Assembly (NCBI RefSeq): GCF_024199795.1
Contig: NZ_JANADK010000001.1
Span: forward strand, 1,302,001 to 1,366,000
DNA: 64,000 nucleotides
Source of the DNA: Bradyrhizobium sp. CCGB01
Lineage (GTDB): Bacteria; Pseudomonadota; Alphaproteobacteria; Rhizobiales; Xanthobacteraceae
Reading direction: 5' to 3'
The notes beneath the pieces were generated by a model. It was given only the letters and a program-made list of their open reading frames with translations. It made no database searches and was not told the origin of the DNA. This document shows positions 9,735 through 20,018 of the stretch, piece by piece (within the stretch, counting starts at the first letter, position 1; each line of letters begins with the position of its first letter). Made by a program: the position numbers and the translations under genes.

Positions 9735-10529
9735 TCAGAGATAGCCGGCGACGCGCAGGCGCTCGAAGGCGTCCTCGGTCTCGTGGTCGAGCGCGCGTCC
9801 CGCACGCTCCGGCACCTTGGTCTGCTCGAGCTCGGCCAGGATCTCGTCGATGTTCGACGCGGTCGAAGCAACCGGATTGGTGATGTCCTGATCACCGAGT
9901 GAACGATAGCGCTTGCCGTTCTGCGAGAGGTACAGCGGGATGATCGGAATATTCTCGCGCTTGGTGTAAGCCCAGATGTCGGCCTCGGTCCAATGCAGGA
10001 TCGGGTGGATGCGCAAATGCGCGCCTTGCGGCGGCGAGGCGTTGAAATGGTCCCAGAACTCCGGCGGCTGGTCGCGGACGTCCCAATTGCCTTCGAGACC
10101 GCGCGGCGAGAACACGCGCTCTTTGGCACGCGTTGCTTCCTCGTCGCGGCGGATGCCGGCGATCAGGCCGTCAAAGCCGTATTTGGCGAGCGCCATCTTG
10201 AGGCCCTCGGTCTTGCGCGCGGCGGAACGGGCGGCCGGAGGCAGCGTCGGGTCGACGGCATCGATGGGCGGGCAGGGCTCGACGCGCAGATCGAGATCCC
10301 ACTCCTTCCCGTAATGATCGCGGAAGCGATACATCTCCGGAAACTTCTTGCCGGTGTCGACGTGGAGGGCGGGGAACGGCAGGCGGCCGAAGAACGCCTT
10401 GCGCGCCAGCCAGATCATGACGTTGGAGTCCTTGCCGAGCGACCACAGCAGGGCGATCTTCTTCAAACGGCCAAAAGCCTCGCGGAAGATGTAGATGCTC
10501 TGCGCCTCGAGCTGGTCGAGATGGTCCAT
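9735..10529 (-). CDS. cysD: Sulfate adenylyltransferase subunit 2
   Basis: Catalytic ATP-pyrophosphatase subunit of ATP sulfurylase. The PP-loop SLGKDSNVM and [32 protein letters not shown], and [10 protein letters not shown] are the family landmarks. From the start at 10529 ([11 protein letters not shown]) it is 264 aa, shorter than the roughly 300 aa of the E. coli enzyme, because the region between NIPIIPLYL and [11 protein letters not shown] is contracted. An alternative ATG at 10622 would give 295 aa, but its extra N-terminus is not family-like; neither start has a strong ribosome site. First gene of the leftward cysD-cysNC unit, divergent from cysG. Confidence 0.93.
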   Translation of the reverse strand: MDHLDQLEAQSIYIFREAFGRLKKIALLWSLGKDSNVMIWLARKAFFGRLPFPALHVDTGKKFPEMYRFRDHYGKEWDLDLRVEPCPPIDAVDPTLPPAARSAARKTEGLKMALAKYGFDGLIAGIRRDEEATRAKERVFSPRGLEGNWDVRDQPPEFWDHFNASPPQGAHLRIHPILHWTEADIWAYTKRENIPIIPLYLSQNGKRYRSLGDQDITNPVASTASNIDEILAELEQTKVPERAGRALDHETEDAFERLRVAGYL

Positions 10530-10622
10530 GCTGGGGGCGGTCAGCCCGACGGAAATTTGCTCGGAAACGGGAGTCCGGGAGTCCCGTCCATCTGCACCGG
10601 AATCGGTCCTGAGAAGATGCAT

Positions 10623-10765
10623 CTCTGCCACTTTGCGTTTGGAGGCGAATTTTCTATAGTTGCGGTGCAGAAGAGAAGAAAAAATTTTCTCTTTGCGCGC
10701 TCGAAACGACACATATATAGAAAATAATTCCAGTCAACCCCGGATGTGGGGGAAGCGAGTATCGC
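10623..10765. promoter_or_regulatory. Divergent AT-rich promoter region between cysD and cysG
   Basis: This is the only strongly AT-rich patch in the cys locus. Reading leftward, TTGACT (10740-10735) and TATGTG are spaced 16 bp apart, a reasonable sigma-70 promoter for cysD; TATATA on the other strand could serve cysG. An imperfect inverted repeat, AGAGAAGAAAAAA/TTTTCTCTTT (about 10671-10693), could be an operator. No regulator gene is in the window, so control by sulfur status is inferred from position only. Confidence 0.5.
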
Positions 10766-12190
10766 ATGCGGTTCTTGCCGGTGTTCCTCGATCTCAAGGC
10801 CGGTCCGGTGGTTCTCATCGGCGCGGGTGAGCTTTTGCGCGCCAAGTTGCGCGTGCTCACTGCTGCCGGCGCGCGCATTCGCGTGCATGCGATCGACGGC
10901 AATCATGACCTGGGCCTCAGCTCCGAGGATCAGGCGCGCATCGAGATCGCGACGACTGATCCGCTCACCGCCGACCTCTCGGGCGTCATCGCCATCGTCT
11001 GCGCCGGCGCAGGCGATGTCGGCGTTGCGATGTCGGTCCGCGCCAAGGCGCTTGGCCTGCCCGTCAACGTCATGGACGATCTCGAGCATTCCAGCTTCAT
11101 CTTCCCGGCGATCGTCGATCGCGGCGATGTCGTGGTCGCGGTCGGCACCGGTGGCACCTCGCCGGTGGTGGCACGGCGCGTGCGCGAGAAGATCGAGGCG
11201 CTGCTGCCGGCGCGCATCGGCGAGCTCGCCGAGTTCATCGGCGGCGTCCGCAAATCCATCAACGAACGCATCGCCGAGTTTCCGCTGCGCCGCCGCTTCT
11301 GGGAACGCGTCATCGACGGTCCGATCGGTGCCTCCGTGCTCGCGGGTCGCAAAGGCGAGGCGGATGCCGCGCTCAAGGCGATTGCTGATCCGTCCGAATT
11401 CGCGCGTGCCGACAAGCCGGAAGGCTCGGTCGCGCTGGTCGGCGCCGGTCCCGGCGATCCTGACCTGCTCACCATCAAGGCGCTGCGCGCGTTGCAGGAT
11501 GCCGACATCGTCTTCCACGACGAGCTGGTCTCGGGCGAAATTCTCGACCGCATCCGCCGCGACACCACGCGCGTTCCGGTCGGCCGCCGCGTCGGCAAGC
11601 CCGGCATCGGCCAGGACGCCATCAACAAGCGCATGATCGAGGCCGCGCAGTCAGGTCAGCGCGTGGTGCGGCTGAAGGGCGGCGATCCCTTCGTGTTCGG
11701 CCGCGGCGGCGAAGAGGTCGAGGCGCTGCGCGCCGCCGGTATCGCCTATTCGATTATTCCCGGTATCACCGCAGGGCTCGGCGGCGCCGCCGATTTCGAA
11801 GTGCCGCTCACCTACCGCCATGAAGCGACCCGCATCACGTTCCTCACCGCGCACAAGGCGCGCGACGCGGAAGCCGTGGACTGGTCGACGCTGACCGACA
11901 CCAGAATGACCGTCGTGGTCTACATGGGCATGACCGCCGCGCCCGCCATTCGCGCCGGCCTCTTCGCTGCCGGACGTTCGCCGGAGACGCCGGTCGGCGT
12001 GTTCGCCCGCGTCACGCGCCCCGATGCGCAAGGCGCGATCGGCACGCTGCGCGACCTGCCCGAGCTCGTGCGGCGGACCCATGGCGGTCCCGCCATTCTC
12101 ATCATTGGCGACGTGGTCCGGCATGCCGGCTCGCTTCGCCGCCAAACCCCAAACCAAATCATCTCTGACTTATTGGATGCAGCCGAATGA
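10766..12190 (+). CDS. cysG: Siroheme synthase (uroporphyrin-III C-methyltransferase / precorrin-2 dehydrogenase-ferrochelatase)
   Basis: Makes siroheme, the cofactor of the sulfite reductase two genes downstream. The 474-aa protein has the fused CysG layout: an N-terminal NAD-binding dehydrogenase/chelatase part (VLIGAGELLRAKLR near 16-30, VGTGGTSPVVARRVREK near 127) and a C-terminal SUMT methyltransferase (VGAGPGDPDLLTIKAL near 225, RLKGGDPFVFGRGGEE near 302). It overlaps the following DUF2849 gene by 4 bp (ATGA), indicating translational coupling. It heads the rightward assimilation operon and is divergent from cysD. Confidence 0.96.
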   Translation: MRFLPVFLDLKAGPVVLIGAGELLRAKLRVLTAAGARIRVHAIDGNHDLGLSSEDQARIEIATTDPLTADLSGVIAIVCAGAGDVGVAMSVRAKALGLPVNVMDDLEHSSFIFPAIVDRGDVVVAVGTGGTSPVVARRVREKIEALLPARIGELAEFIGGVRKSINERIAEFPLRRRFWERVIDGPIGASVLAGRKGEADAALKAIADPSEFARADKPEGSVALVGAGPGDPDLLTIKALRALQDADIVFHDELVSGEILDRIRRDTTRVPVGRRVGKPGIGQDAINKRMIEAAQSGQRVVRLKGGDPFVFGRGGEEVEALRAAGIAYSIIPGITAGLGGAADFEVPLTYRHEATRITFLTAHKARDAEAVDWSTLTDTRMTVVVYMGMTAAPAIRAGLFAAGRSPETPVGVFARVTRPDAQGAIGTLRDLPELVRRTHGGPAILIIGDVVRHAGSLRRQTPNQIISDLLDAAE

Positions 12191-12504
12191 CCTCCCCGCT
12201 TGAACAGAAGAAGATCAAGATCGCCGGCCCCTCGGTCGTGACCGCGAACCGCACCTGGGACGGCATCGTGGTTTACCGCACCGCCGCCAAGAGCTGGTCC
12301 GCGGACCTCTCGGAAGCCGCGATCGTGCGCAACTCCGACGAGGCGAAAGCGTTGCTTGCGGAGTCCGTGGCCGATGACGTCGGCGCGATCGGTCCCTATA
12401 TCGCCCCGGTGCAGGTCGGCGCGGACGGCAAGATCGAACCCGGCAATCTGCGCGAACAGATCCGCCGCACCGGTGTCACCATCGGACAGCCGGCCCAGGT
12501 TTAA
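12187..12504 (+). CDS. DUF2849 protein of the sulfite reductase operon
   Basis: A 105-aa soluble protein, rich in charged residues, with no membrane helix and no cysteine. It matches the DUF2849 pattern (GPSVVTANRTWDGIVVYRT near the start, W at about 38, VADDVGAIGPYIAPV). Start codon overlaps the cysG stop; cysI follows 11 bp on. Found embedded between siroheme synthesis and sulfite reductase, it is probably an accessory factor for that enzyme. Lack of cysteine argues against a redox carrier with its own Fe-S cluster. The role itself is unknown. Confidence 0.88.
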   Translation: MTSPLEQKKIKIAGPSVVTANRTWDGIVVYRTAAKSWSADLSEAAIVRNSDEAKALLAESVADDVGAIGPYIAPVQVGADGKIEPGNLREQIRRTGVTIGQPAQV

Positions 12505-12515
12505 GGCGCTTTCTT

Positions 12516-14171
12516 ATGTATGCTTACGACGAAATCGACCGCACGCTCGTCAACGAGCGCGTCTCGGAGTTCCGCGACCAGGTCAAGCGCCGCCTCTCCG
12601 GCGAGCTCACCGAGGACGAGTTCAAGATCCTGCGGCTTCAGAACGGCGTCTATCTGCAACTGCACGCCTACATGTTCCGCGTCGCGATCCCCTATGGGAC
12701 GCTGGCGTCGAACCAGTTGCGGGCGCTCGCCCATGTCGCGCGCAAATATGACCGCGGCTACGGCCATTTCACCACGCGGCAGAACATCCAGTTCAACTGG
12801 ATCAAGCTCGCCGAGCTGCCGGATGCGCTGGCCGATCTCGCCGAAGTCGGCATCCATGCGATGCAGACCTCCGGCAACAACATGCGCAACGTCACCTCGG
12901 ACCAGTGGGCCGGCGTCGCGCCCGGCGAGATCGAGGATCCCCGCATCTGGTCGGAGCTGATCCGCCAGCACACCACGCTGCATCCGGAATTCTCGTTCCT
13001 GCCGCGCAAGTTCAAGATCGCGATCACCGCGTCGGACCATGACCGCGCCGCGATCAAGATTCACGACATCGGCTTGAAGCTGATCAAGAACGAGAAGGGT
13101 GAGACCGGCTTCGAGGTGCTGGTCGGCGGCGGTCTCGGCCGCACGCCGTTCATCGGCAAGACCATCAAGCACTTCGTCCACGGCCGCGACATCCTCAGCT
13201 ACATCGAGGCGATCCTCCGGGTCTACAACCAGTACGGCCGTCGCGACAACATCTACAAGGCGCGCATCAAGATCCTGGTGCACGAGCTCGGCATCGAGAA
13301 GTTCTCGCGCGAGGTCGAGGAGGAGTGGCAGCACATCCGAAACTCCTCGCTCCAGATCGACGACGAGGTGATCGAGGACATCCGCTCGCGCTTCACGTAT
13401 CCTGCCTACGAGAAGCTGCCGCACAATCCGGACGAGCTGCGTCAGGCCGCGGCCGATCCCGATTTCGAGGCGTGGCGCAAGAACTCGGTGTCGCCGCACA
13501 AGGTGCAGGGCTATTCCATCGTCACGATCTCATTGAAGCCGATCGGCGCGCCTCCGGGCGACGCCACCGCCGAGCAGATGGATGCGCTCGCCGATCTCGC
13601 CGACCGTTATTCCTTCGGCGAGATCCGCGTCGGCCACGAGCAGAACCTCGCGCTGCCGCATGTCGCCAAGCGCGACCTGCCGGCGCTGTGGAAGGCGCTC
13701 GACAAGCTCGGGCTCGCGACGCCGAACGTCAATCTGATCACCGACATCATCGCCTGCCCCGGGCTCGACTATTGCTCGCTGGCGAATGCGCGCTCGATCC
13801 CGATTGCGCAGGAGCTGACGCGGCGCTTCGCCAACCACGAGCTCGCCAACCTGATCGGCCGCCTCCACATCAACATCTCCGGCTGCATCAATGCCTGCGG
13901 CCATCACCATGTCGGCCATATCGGCATCCTCGGCGTCGAGAAGAACGGCGAGGAGGTCTATCAGATCACCATCGGCGGCCGCGCCGACGAGGGCGCCGCG
14001 CTCGGGACCCTGATCGGTCCCGGCGTCAAGTTCGACGAGGTCGCCGACGTCGTCGAGGACATCGTGGAAGCCTATCTGGCGCTGCGCGAGCGGCCGGAAG
14101 AACTGTTCATGGACACTGTGAAGCGCCTCGGCGTCGAGCCCTTCAAGGAGCGCGTCTATGCCACTCGTTAA
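12516..14171 (+). CDS. cysI: Nitrite/sulfite reductase, siroheme-Fe4S4 single subunit (CysI-type)
   Basis: Six-electron reduction of sulfite to sulfide in the cytoplasm. The 551-aa protein has two ferrodoxin-like repeats (GYGHFTTRQNIQFNW near 81-95; SFGEIRVGHEQNLALP near 366-381) and four cluster/siroheme ligands: C414 and C420 (ACPGLDYC) and C457 and C461 (GCINAC). Operon context (cysG, cysH, sulfate transporter) points to sulfite rather than nitrite. No cysJ flavoprotein is present, so electrons probably come from ferredoxin or another carrier. The DUF934 gene overlaps its 3' end by 14 bp. Confidence 0.94.
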   Translation: MYAYDEIDRTLVNERVSEFRDQVKRRLSGELTEDEFKILRLQNGVYLQLHAYMFRVAIPYGTLASNQLRALAHVARKYDRGYGHFTTRQNIQFNWIKLAELPDALADLAEVGIHAMQTSGNNMRNVTSDQWAGVAPGEIEDPRIWSELIRQHTTLHPEFSFLPRKFKIAITASDHDRAAIKIHDIGLKLIKNEKGETGFEVLVGGGLGRTPFIGKTIKHFVHGRDILSYIEAILRVYNQYGRRDNIYKARIKILVHELGIEKFSREVEEEWQHIRNSSLQIDDEVIEDIRSRFTYPAYEKLPHNPDELRQAAADPDFEAWRKNSVSPHKVQGYSIVTISLKPIGAPPGDATAEQMDALADLADRYSFGEIRVGHEQNLALPHVAKRDLPALWKALDKLGLATPNVNLITDIIACPGLDYCSLANARSIPIAQELTRRFANHELANLIGRLHINISGCINACGHHHVGHIGILGVEKNGEEVYQITIGGRADEGAALGTLIGPGVKFDEVADVVEDIVEAYLALRERPEELFMDTVKRLGVEPFKERVYATR

Positions 14172-14673
14172 CGGCGGAAAGATCGCCGACGACGGCTTCG
14201 TCAAGCTGGCCGTCGACACGCCGCTGCCCGAGGGCGGCGACATCCTGGTGCCGGCCGAGCGTTTCCTGAGCGATGCGGACGTGCTGCTCGCGCGCGCCGG
14301 CAAAGTCGGTGTGATCTGGCCGAACAACCGCGACATCGGCGAACTGGTGCCCTATCTCGGCAAGATCGCAGTCGTCGCGCTGGTGTTCCCGACCTTCCGC
14401 GACGGGCGTGCCTACAGCCAGGCGCGGCTGCTGCGCGAGCGCTACAATTACCGCGGCGAGTTGCGTGCGACCGGCCAGATCCTGCGCGACCAGTTCGTGT
14501 TCATGCTGCGCGCCGGCTTCGATTCCTTCGAGGTCAAGAAGCAGGCCGACGCGGAAGCCTTCATGCAGACCGCAAAGCGCTATTCGGTGTTCTATCAGCC
14601 GACCGGTGACGGCCGCATCACGGCGCTGCACCGGCGCATGCAGCTGCGTCACTCCGAGGGTGTCGGCACGTGA
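14158..14673 (+). CDS. DUF934 protein of the sulfite reductase operon
   Basis: A 171-aa cytosolic protein of the DUF934 family. Recognisable parts are PAERFLSDADVLLAR, a VGVIWPNNRDIGELVPYL segment, FPTFRDGRAYSQARLLRER (about 77-96), and LRDQFVFMLRAGFDSFEV. The family is often described as an oxidoreductase probably involved in sulfite reduction, on neighbourhood evidence. It has no cysteine, so any redox role would need a bound cofactor or partner. It overlaps cysI by 14 bp and cysH by 4 bp, so its output is tightly coupled to both. Confidence 0.9.
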   Translation: MPLVNGGKIADDGFVKLAVDTPLPEGGDILVPAERFLSDADVLLARAGKVGVIWPNNRDIGELVPYLGKIAVVALVFPTFRDGRAYSQARLLRERYNYRGELRATGQILRDQFVFMLRAGFDSFEVKKQADAEAFMQTAKRYSVFYQPTGDGRITALHRRMQLRHSEGVGT

Positions 14674-15401
14674 ACGCAATCGCGCCTCAGGTCTCGTCGC
14701 GTTCTGTCTCCGCGCTGCCGTTGGCGGAAGAACTCGACCGTGCGCTGCGCGATGCATCGCCCGCCGAGGTCGTTGCTGCGGCCCTGAAGGCGGTTGGCCG
14801 TGAGAAGCTTGCGCTGGTGTCGTCCTTCGGCACGGAATCGGCGACGCTGCTGAAGGTCATGGCGGACGTCGATCCGGCGATCCCCGTGATCTTCCTCGAC
14901 ACCGGCTGGCTGTTCGAGGAGACGCTGGCCTATCGCGACGCGCTGATCGCGCAACTCGGTTTGAAGGACGTCCGTTCGATCAAGCCGGCCGAGGAGGCCC
15001 TGTCGCGCGATGATCCCGACCGCGACCTCTGGTTCTCCGATCCCGACGCCTGCTGCCGCATCCGCAAGGTCGAGCCGCTGGCGCGTGCGCTGAAACCGTT
15101 CGACGCCTGGCTCAACGGCCGCAAGCGCTTCCAGGGTAATGCACGCGCCGATATTCCCGTCGTCGAGGACGACGGCGCACGGTTGAAATTCAACCCCTTC
15201 GCCAACGTCTCGCGCGAGGAACTCGAAGCGATTTTCGTCCGCGCCAAATTGCCGCGTCATCCGCTGGCGGAGTCCGGTTTCCTGTCGGTTGGGTGTATGC
15301 CTTGCACGAGCAGAACGACTGAGGGCGAGGATGCGCGTGCCGGTCGCTGGCGCGGCCGGGCCAAGACGGAATGCGGCATCCACACGATGAGGACTTCGTA
15401 G
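14670..15401 (+). CDS. cysH: Adenylyl-sulfate (APS) reductase, thioredoxin-dependent
   Basis: Reduces activated sulfate to sulfite. The 243-aa protein has the PP-loop-type SSFGTES (51-57) and LDTGWLFEET (76-85). It carries the complete cysteine set of the 4Fe-4S branch: C128-C129 in DACCRIRKVEPL and C209/C212 in VGCMPC. The catalytic cysteine C235 lies in ECGIH. This set marks APS-reducing enzymes; PAPS-specific CysH lacks the CC and CxxC pairs. The assignment to APS is therefore by motif. The gene overlaps DUF934 by 4 bp and ends the assimilation operon; the transporter operon begins 124 bp later. Confidence 0.95.
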   Translation: MNAIAPQVSSRSVSALPLAEELDRALRDASPAEVVAAALKAVGREKLALVSSFGTESATLLKVMADVDPAIPVIFLDTGWLFEETLAYRDALIAQLGLKDVRSIKPAEEALSRDDPDRDLWFSDPDACCRIRKVEPLARALKPFDAWLNGRKRFQGNARADIPVVEDDGARLKFNPFANVSREELEAIFVRAKLPRHPLAESGFLSVGCMPCTSRTTEGEDARAGRWRGRAKTECGIHTMRTS

Positions 15402-15444
15402 CACAGTCACGCTGCCACGCTGCGAACAAGAAAATCCGGTTCCG

Positions 15445-15473
15445 TTGACTTAAGCGCGTTTCGATTCGAGTTA
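15445..15473 (+). promoter_or_regulatory. Possible promoter of the sulfate transporter operon
   Basis: TTGACT at 15445 with a weak -10-like GAGTTA 17 bp on (15468) lies in the gap between cysH and sbp. The -35 match is good and the -10 poor; read-through from cysH is also possible because no terminator is seen between them. Confidence 0.3.
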
Positions 15474-15525
15474 TGCCTGCATGTCTTCGCTGACACCGAC
15501 GTCATCGAAGTGAATGGAGATGGAC

Positions 15526-16527
15526 ATGATGCGCCGTATCGTTCCGCTCGCTGCAGGACTGCTCGTGACAGGCTTGTTGGCAAGCTCGGCTCTCGCCGCC
15601 GACATCAATCTGCTGAACGTGTCGTACGATCCGACGCGTGAACTCTATGTCGAGTTCAACAAGTCGTTCGCGAACGCCTATCAGAAGGAAACCGGCAAGA
15701 GCGTCGAGATCAAGCAGTCGCATGGCGGCAGCGGTTCGCAGGCGCGTAGCGTGATCGACGGATTGCAGGCCGATGTGGTGACGCTCGCGCTCGCCTATGA
15801 CATCGATGCCATCGCGAACAAGGGCCTCACCACGGTCGACTGGCAGAAGCGTCTGCCGCAAAATTCATCACCTTACACCTCGACCATCGTGTTCCTGGTG
15901 CGCAAGGGCAATCCCAAGGGCATCAAGGACTGGGACGATCTGCTCAAGCCGGGCGTCGCCGTCATCACACCGAACCCGAAGACCTCGGGTGGCGCGCGCT
16001 GGAATTATCTGGCGGCCTGGGGCTTCGCGCAGAAGAAATACGGCACGGCCGACAAGGCCAAGGAGTTCGTCGGAAAGCTGTTCCAGCAAGTTCCGGTGCT
16101 CGATACCGGTGCGCGCGGCGCCACCGTCACCTTCGTCGAGCGCGGCGTCGGCGACGTGCTGCTGGCTTGGGAGAACGAGGCGTATCTTGCGCTGAAGGAA
16201 TTCGGTCCGGAGAAGTTCGCGATCGTTGCGCCGCCGCAATCGATCCTCGCGGAGCCGCCGGTCGCGATCGTCGACAAGGTTGCCGACAAGAAAGGCACCC
16301 GCAACGCCGCCGATGCCTACCTCCAGTACTGGTACACCAAGGAGGGGCAGGAGATCGCCGCGCGCAACTTCTATCGCCCGCGCGATGCCGAGATCGCTAA
16401 AAAGTACGAAAACTCGTTCGCAAAGGTCGAGCTGTTCACGATCGACGACGTTTTCGGCGGTTGGACCAAGGCGCAGAAGGAACATTTTGCCGACGGCGGC
16501 GTCTTCGATCAGATCTACAAGAACTGA
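15526..16527 (+). CDS. sbp: Periplasmic sulfate-binding protein
   Basis: Captures sulfate (or thiosulfate) for the CysTWA importer. A Sec signal [13 protein letters not shown]...SSALA is followed by mature [16 protein letters not shown], the standard Sbp/CysP beginning. Further family motifs are [42 protein letters not shown] and LLAWENEA. The start at 15526 is preferred because GGAG lies 6 nt upstream; in-frame ATGs at 15514 and 15520 add only MEMD. The 333-aa length is normal. First gene of the transporter operon. Confidence 0.95.
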   Translation: MMRRIVPLAAGLLVTGLLASSALAADINLLNVSYDPTRELYVEFNKSFANAYQKETGKSVEIKQSHGGSGSQARSVIDGLQADVVTLALAYDIDAIANKGLTTVDWQKRLPQNSSPYTSTIVFLVRKGNPKGIKDWDDLLKPGVAVITPNPKTSGGARWNYLAAWGFAQKKYGTADKAKEFVGKLFQQVPVLDTGARGATVTFVERGVGDVLLAWENEAYLALKEFGPEKFAIVAPPQSILAEPPVAIVDKVADKKGTRNAADAYLQYWYTKEGQEIAARNFYRPRDAEIAKKYENSFAKVELFTIDDVFGGWTKAQKEHFADGGVFDQIYKN

Positions 16528-16560
16528 TCGGGCGCCTGGTTGGCTTTAGCAGGGGGCCTG

Positions 16561-17397
16561 GTGAGCGTACTCGCAGCACGACGCCGGACATTGCCGGGCT
16601 TCGGTCTCACGATGGGACTGACGCTTTCCTGGTTGTCCATCATCATCCTGATTCCGCTTGCCGGGCTGTTCCTGAAATCGTTCGAGCTCAGCCCCGAGCA
16701 GTTCTGGAACATCCTCTCCAGCCGCCGCACCCTCAACGCCCTGCGGGTCTCGTTCGGCCTCGCCTTTGCCGCGGCCTGCGTCAATCTCGTCATGGGCAGC
16801 ATCATCGTCTGGGCGCTGGTGCGCTACCGCTTCCCCGGCCGGCGGATTTTCGATGCGATCGTCGACGTGCCCTTCGCGCTGCCGACGGCGGTTGCCGGCG
16901 TGGCGCTGACCGCGCTGTTCGCCGAGAAGGGCTGGCTGGGCGCGCCGCTTGCGGCGCTCGGCATCAAGGTGGCGTTCACGCCGGTCGGCATCTTCGTCGC
17001 CATGATCTTCATCGGTATCCCCTTCGTGGTCCGCACGGTGCAACCTGTGCTGCAGGATCTCGACCCCGAGCTCGAGGAGGCCGCGGGCAGCCTCGGCGCC
17101 AGCCGCTGGCAGACCATCATCCGTGTGATCCTGCCCTCGCTCGGACCGGCGCTGCTCACCGGGCTCGCGCTCGCCTTCGCCCGCGCCGTCGGCGAATACG
17201 GCTCTGTGATCTTCATCGCCGGCAATCTGCCGAACGTCTCCGAGATCGCGCCGCTGCTGATCGTGATCAGGCTGTCCGAATTCCGCTACGCCGATGCGAC
17301 CGCGATCGCGGTGGTCATGCTCGTCGTCTCCTTCGTCATCATCTTCGCCGTCAACCGGCTCCAGCGCTGGGCGCAGAGCCGGATACCGGCGCGCTGA
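16561..17397 (+). CDS. cysT: Sulfate/thiosulfate ABC transporter permease
   Basis: Inner-membrane half of the sulfate import channel. Six hydrophobic helices are visible. The EAA loop reads [21 protein letters not shown], preceded by [17 protein letters not shown] and followed by [17 protein letters not shown], all typical of CysT/CysU. The GTG at 16561 ([15 protein letters not shown]) is chosen because AGGGGG lies just upstream; a TTG at 16540 would add seven residues. The 278-aa length is normal. The gene follows sbp by 33 bp and precedes cysW by 10 bp. Confidence 0.95.
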   Translation: MSVLAARRRTLPGFGLTMGLTLSWLSIIILIPLAGLFLKSFELSPEQFWNILSSRRTLNALRVSFGLAFAAACVNLVMGSIIVWALVRYRFPGRRIFDAIVDVPFALPTAVAGVALTALFAEKGWLGAPLAALGIKVAFTPVGIFVAMIFIGIPFVVRTVQPVLQDLDPELEEAAGSLGASRWQTIIRVILPSLGPALLTGLALAFARAVGEYGSVIFIAGNLPNVSEIAPLLIVIRLSEFRYADATAIAVVMLVVSFVIIFAVNRLQRWAQSRIPAR

Positions 17398-17407
17398 GGG
17401 CGGACCT

Positions 17408-18308
17408 ATGACGCTGCAGATCGCAGATTCCGTCTCGCTGGCTTCGCCCGACGCGCGCGCGCGTGCGCACGCCGCTGCGGCACGCGACAGCCTCCGCACC
17501 GAGCCGCCCGCGGTGCGTATCACCATCATCGCGCTGGCGGTCACCTTTCTCACCGTCTTCGTCGTGCTGCCGCTGGCCGTCGTTTTCGCGCAGGCGTTCT
17601 CGAAGGGGATTCTCGCTTATCTTTCCGCGCTCGCCGAGCCGGAGGCGCTGGCTGCGATCAAGCTGACGCTGCTGGTCGCATTGATCTCGGTCGGCCTCAA
17701 TCTGGTGTTCGGCCTCGTCGCGGCCTGGGCCATCGCCAAGTTCGATTTTTCGGGCAAGACCTTCCTGATCACGCTGATCGACCTGCCGTTCTCGGTGAGC
17801 CCGGTGATCTCGGGCCTCGTCTTCGTGCTGCTGTTTGGCGCGCAGGGCTATTTCGGCAGCTGGCTTAGGGATCACGACATCCAGATCCTGTTCGCGGTGC
17901 CCGGCATCGCGCTCGCCACCACCTTCGTGACCTTCCCCTTCGTGGCGCGCGCGCTGATCCCCCTGATGCAGGAGCAGGGCACGCAGGAGGAGGAGGCCGC
18001 GATCTCGCTCGGCGCCTCGGGCCTGCAGACCTTCTTCCGCGTCACGCTGCCCAACATCAAATGGGGCGTGCTCTACGGCGTGCTGCTCTGCAACGCGCGC
18101 GCGATGGGCGAGTTCGGCGCGGTGTCGGTCGTATCGGGCCATATCCGCGGCGAGACCAACACCATGCCGCTGCTGGTCGAGATTCTCTACAACGAGTACC
18201 AGTTCGTCGCCGCCTTCGCGATCGCCTCGCTGTTGGCGATGCTGGCGCTGATCACGCTGATCGCAAAGACCGTTCTCGAACGTCACCTCGACGAAGGACA
18301 AGACGTCA

Positions 18309-18319
<11 letters not shown>
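17408..18319 (+). CDS. cysW: Sulfate/thiosulfate ABC transporter permease
   Basis: Second permease subunit, pairing with CysT. The 303-aa protein has a polar N-terminal extension of about 35 residues before the first helix, then six membrane helices. Family motifs are [19 protein letters not shown], the EAA loop [19 protein letters not shown], and [20 protein letters not shown]. The ATG at 17408 follows a GAGGG ribosome site. The 3' end overlaps cysA by 11 bp. Confidence 0.95.
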
Positions 18320-19346
<1,027 letters not shown>

Positions 19347-19436
19347 GCTGCCTCGACGGGTCGAATTTTCCTCAAAATTCACCTTTCAGCCACGGTTGGT
19401 ATGCAACAACGGCCCTTCCTTTGGGGGCTCCGATTC

Positions 19437-19940
19437 ATGCGCGCTGCGGCCGCAATACTCATCACTTTGCTTCTCGCCGGCTGCGCCGGCAACGAAGCGC
19501 CGGTCCAGCAGCCGTCCATGTATGCCGACATGTCGGTCCCGGGCGCCAAGCTCGATGCGCAGGCGGCAGCGATCATGATCTCGCAATACCGCCAGAACAA
19601 CGCCCTCGGCACCGTCGTGATCGACCCCGATCTGATGCGGCTCGCCGAATCCCAGTCCCAGGCCATGGCGGCGGCCAACAAGATGGACCATGACGTCCGC
19701 GCCCCGCTGGCCAAGCGCCTCAGCGCGGGCGGCTATCCGGCGACGGTGGCGGTCGAGAACGTCTCGGCCGGCTATCATACGCTGGCAGAAGCGTTTTCCG
19801 GCTGGCGCGACTCGCCTCCGCACCGCGCCAACATGCTCAAGAGCGGTGTCACAAAATTGGGCATCGCGGCGGGCTATGCTCCAGGCACCAAATACAAGGT
19901 GTTCTGGACCATGATCCTGGCCTCGACCGACCCCCGATAA
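19437..19940 (+). CDS. CAP/SCP-domain lipoprotein
   Basis: A 167-aa secreted lipoprotein. The start at 19437 (MRAAAAILITLLLAGC) gives a clean signal II sequence with lipobox LAGC; an upstream ATG at 19401 would give an awkward N-terminus. The mature part has the cysteine-rich-secretory/PR-1 fold signature: helix MISQYRQNNALGTVVIDPDLMRLAE, then VAVENVSAGY, and FSGWRDSPPHRANML. The bacterial members act at the cell surface; their activities are mostly undefined. It stands alone between cysA and the patatin gene. Confidence 0.88.
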   Translation: MRAAAAILITLLLAGCAGNEAPVQQPSMYADMSVPGAKLDAQAAAIMISQYRQNNALGTVVIDPDLMRLAESQSQAMAAANKMDHDVRAPLAKRLSAGGYPATVAVENVSAGYHTLAEAFSGWRDSPPHRANMLKSGVTKLGIAAGYAPGTKYKVFWTMILASTDPR

Positions 19941-20018
19941 GCCAGACTTGATCCCGGGATGCATTGACGCCGCGGCAGACTGTCGCCACGGTGGCCTGCC
20001 CTTTGCTAATGTTCCCGC

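Noticed and set aside
7798..10529. Symbiosis nodPQ genes
   Set aside because: CysD and CysNC are homologous to NodP/NodQ, but the whole sulfate assimilation pathway surrounds them and no nod genes or nod boxes are seen, so housekeeping use is simpler.
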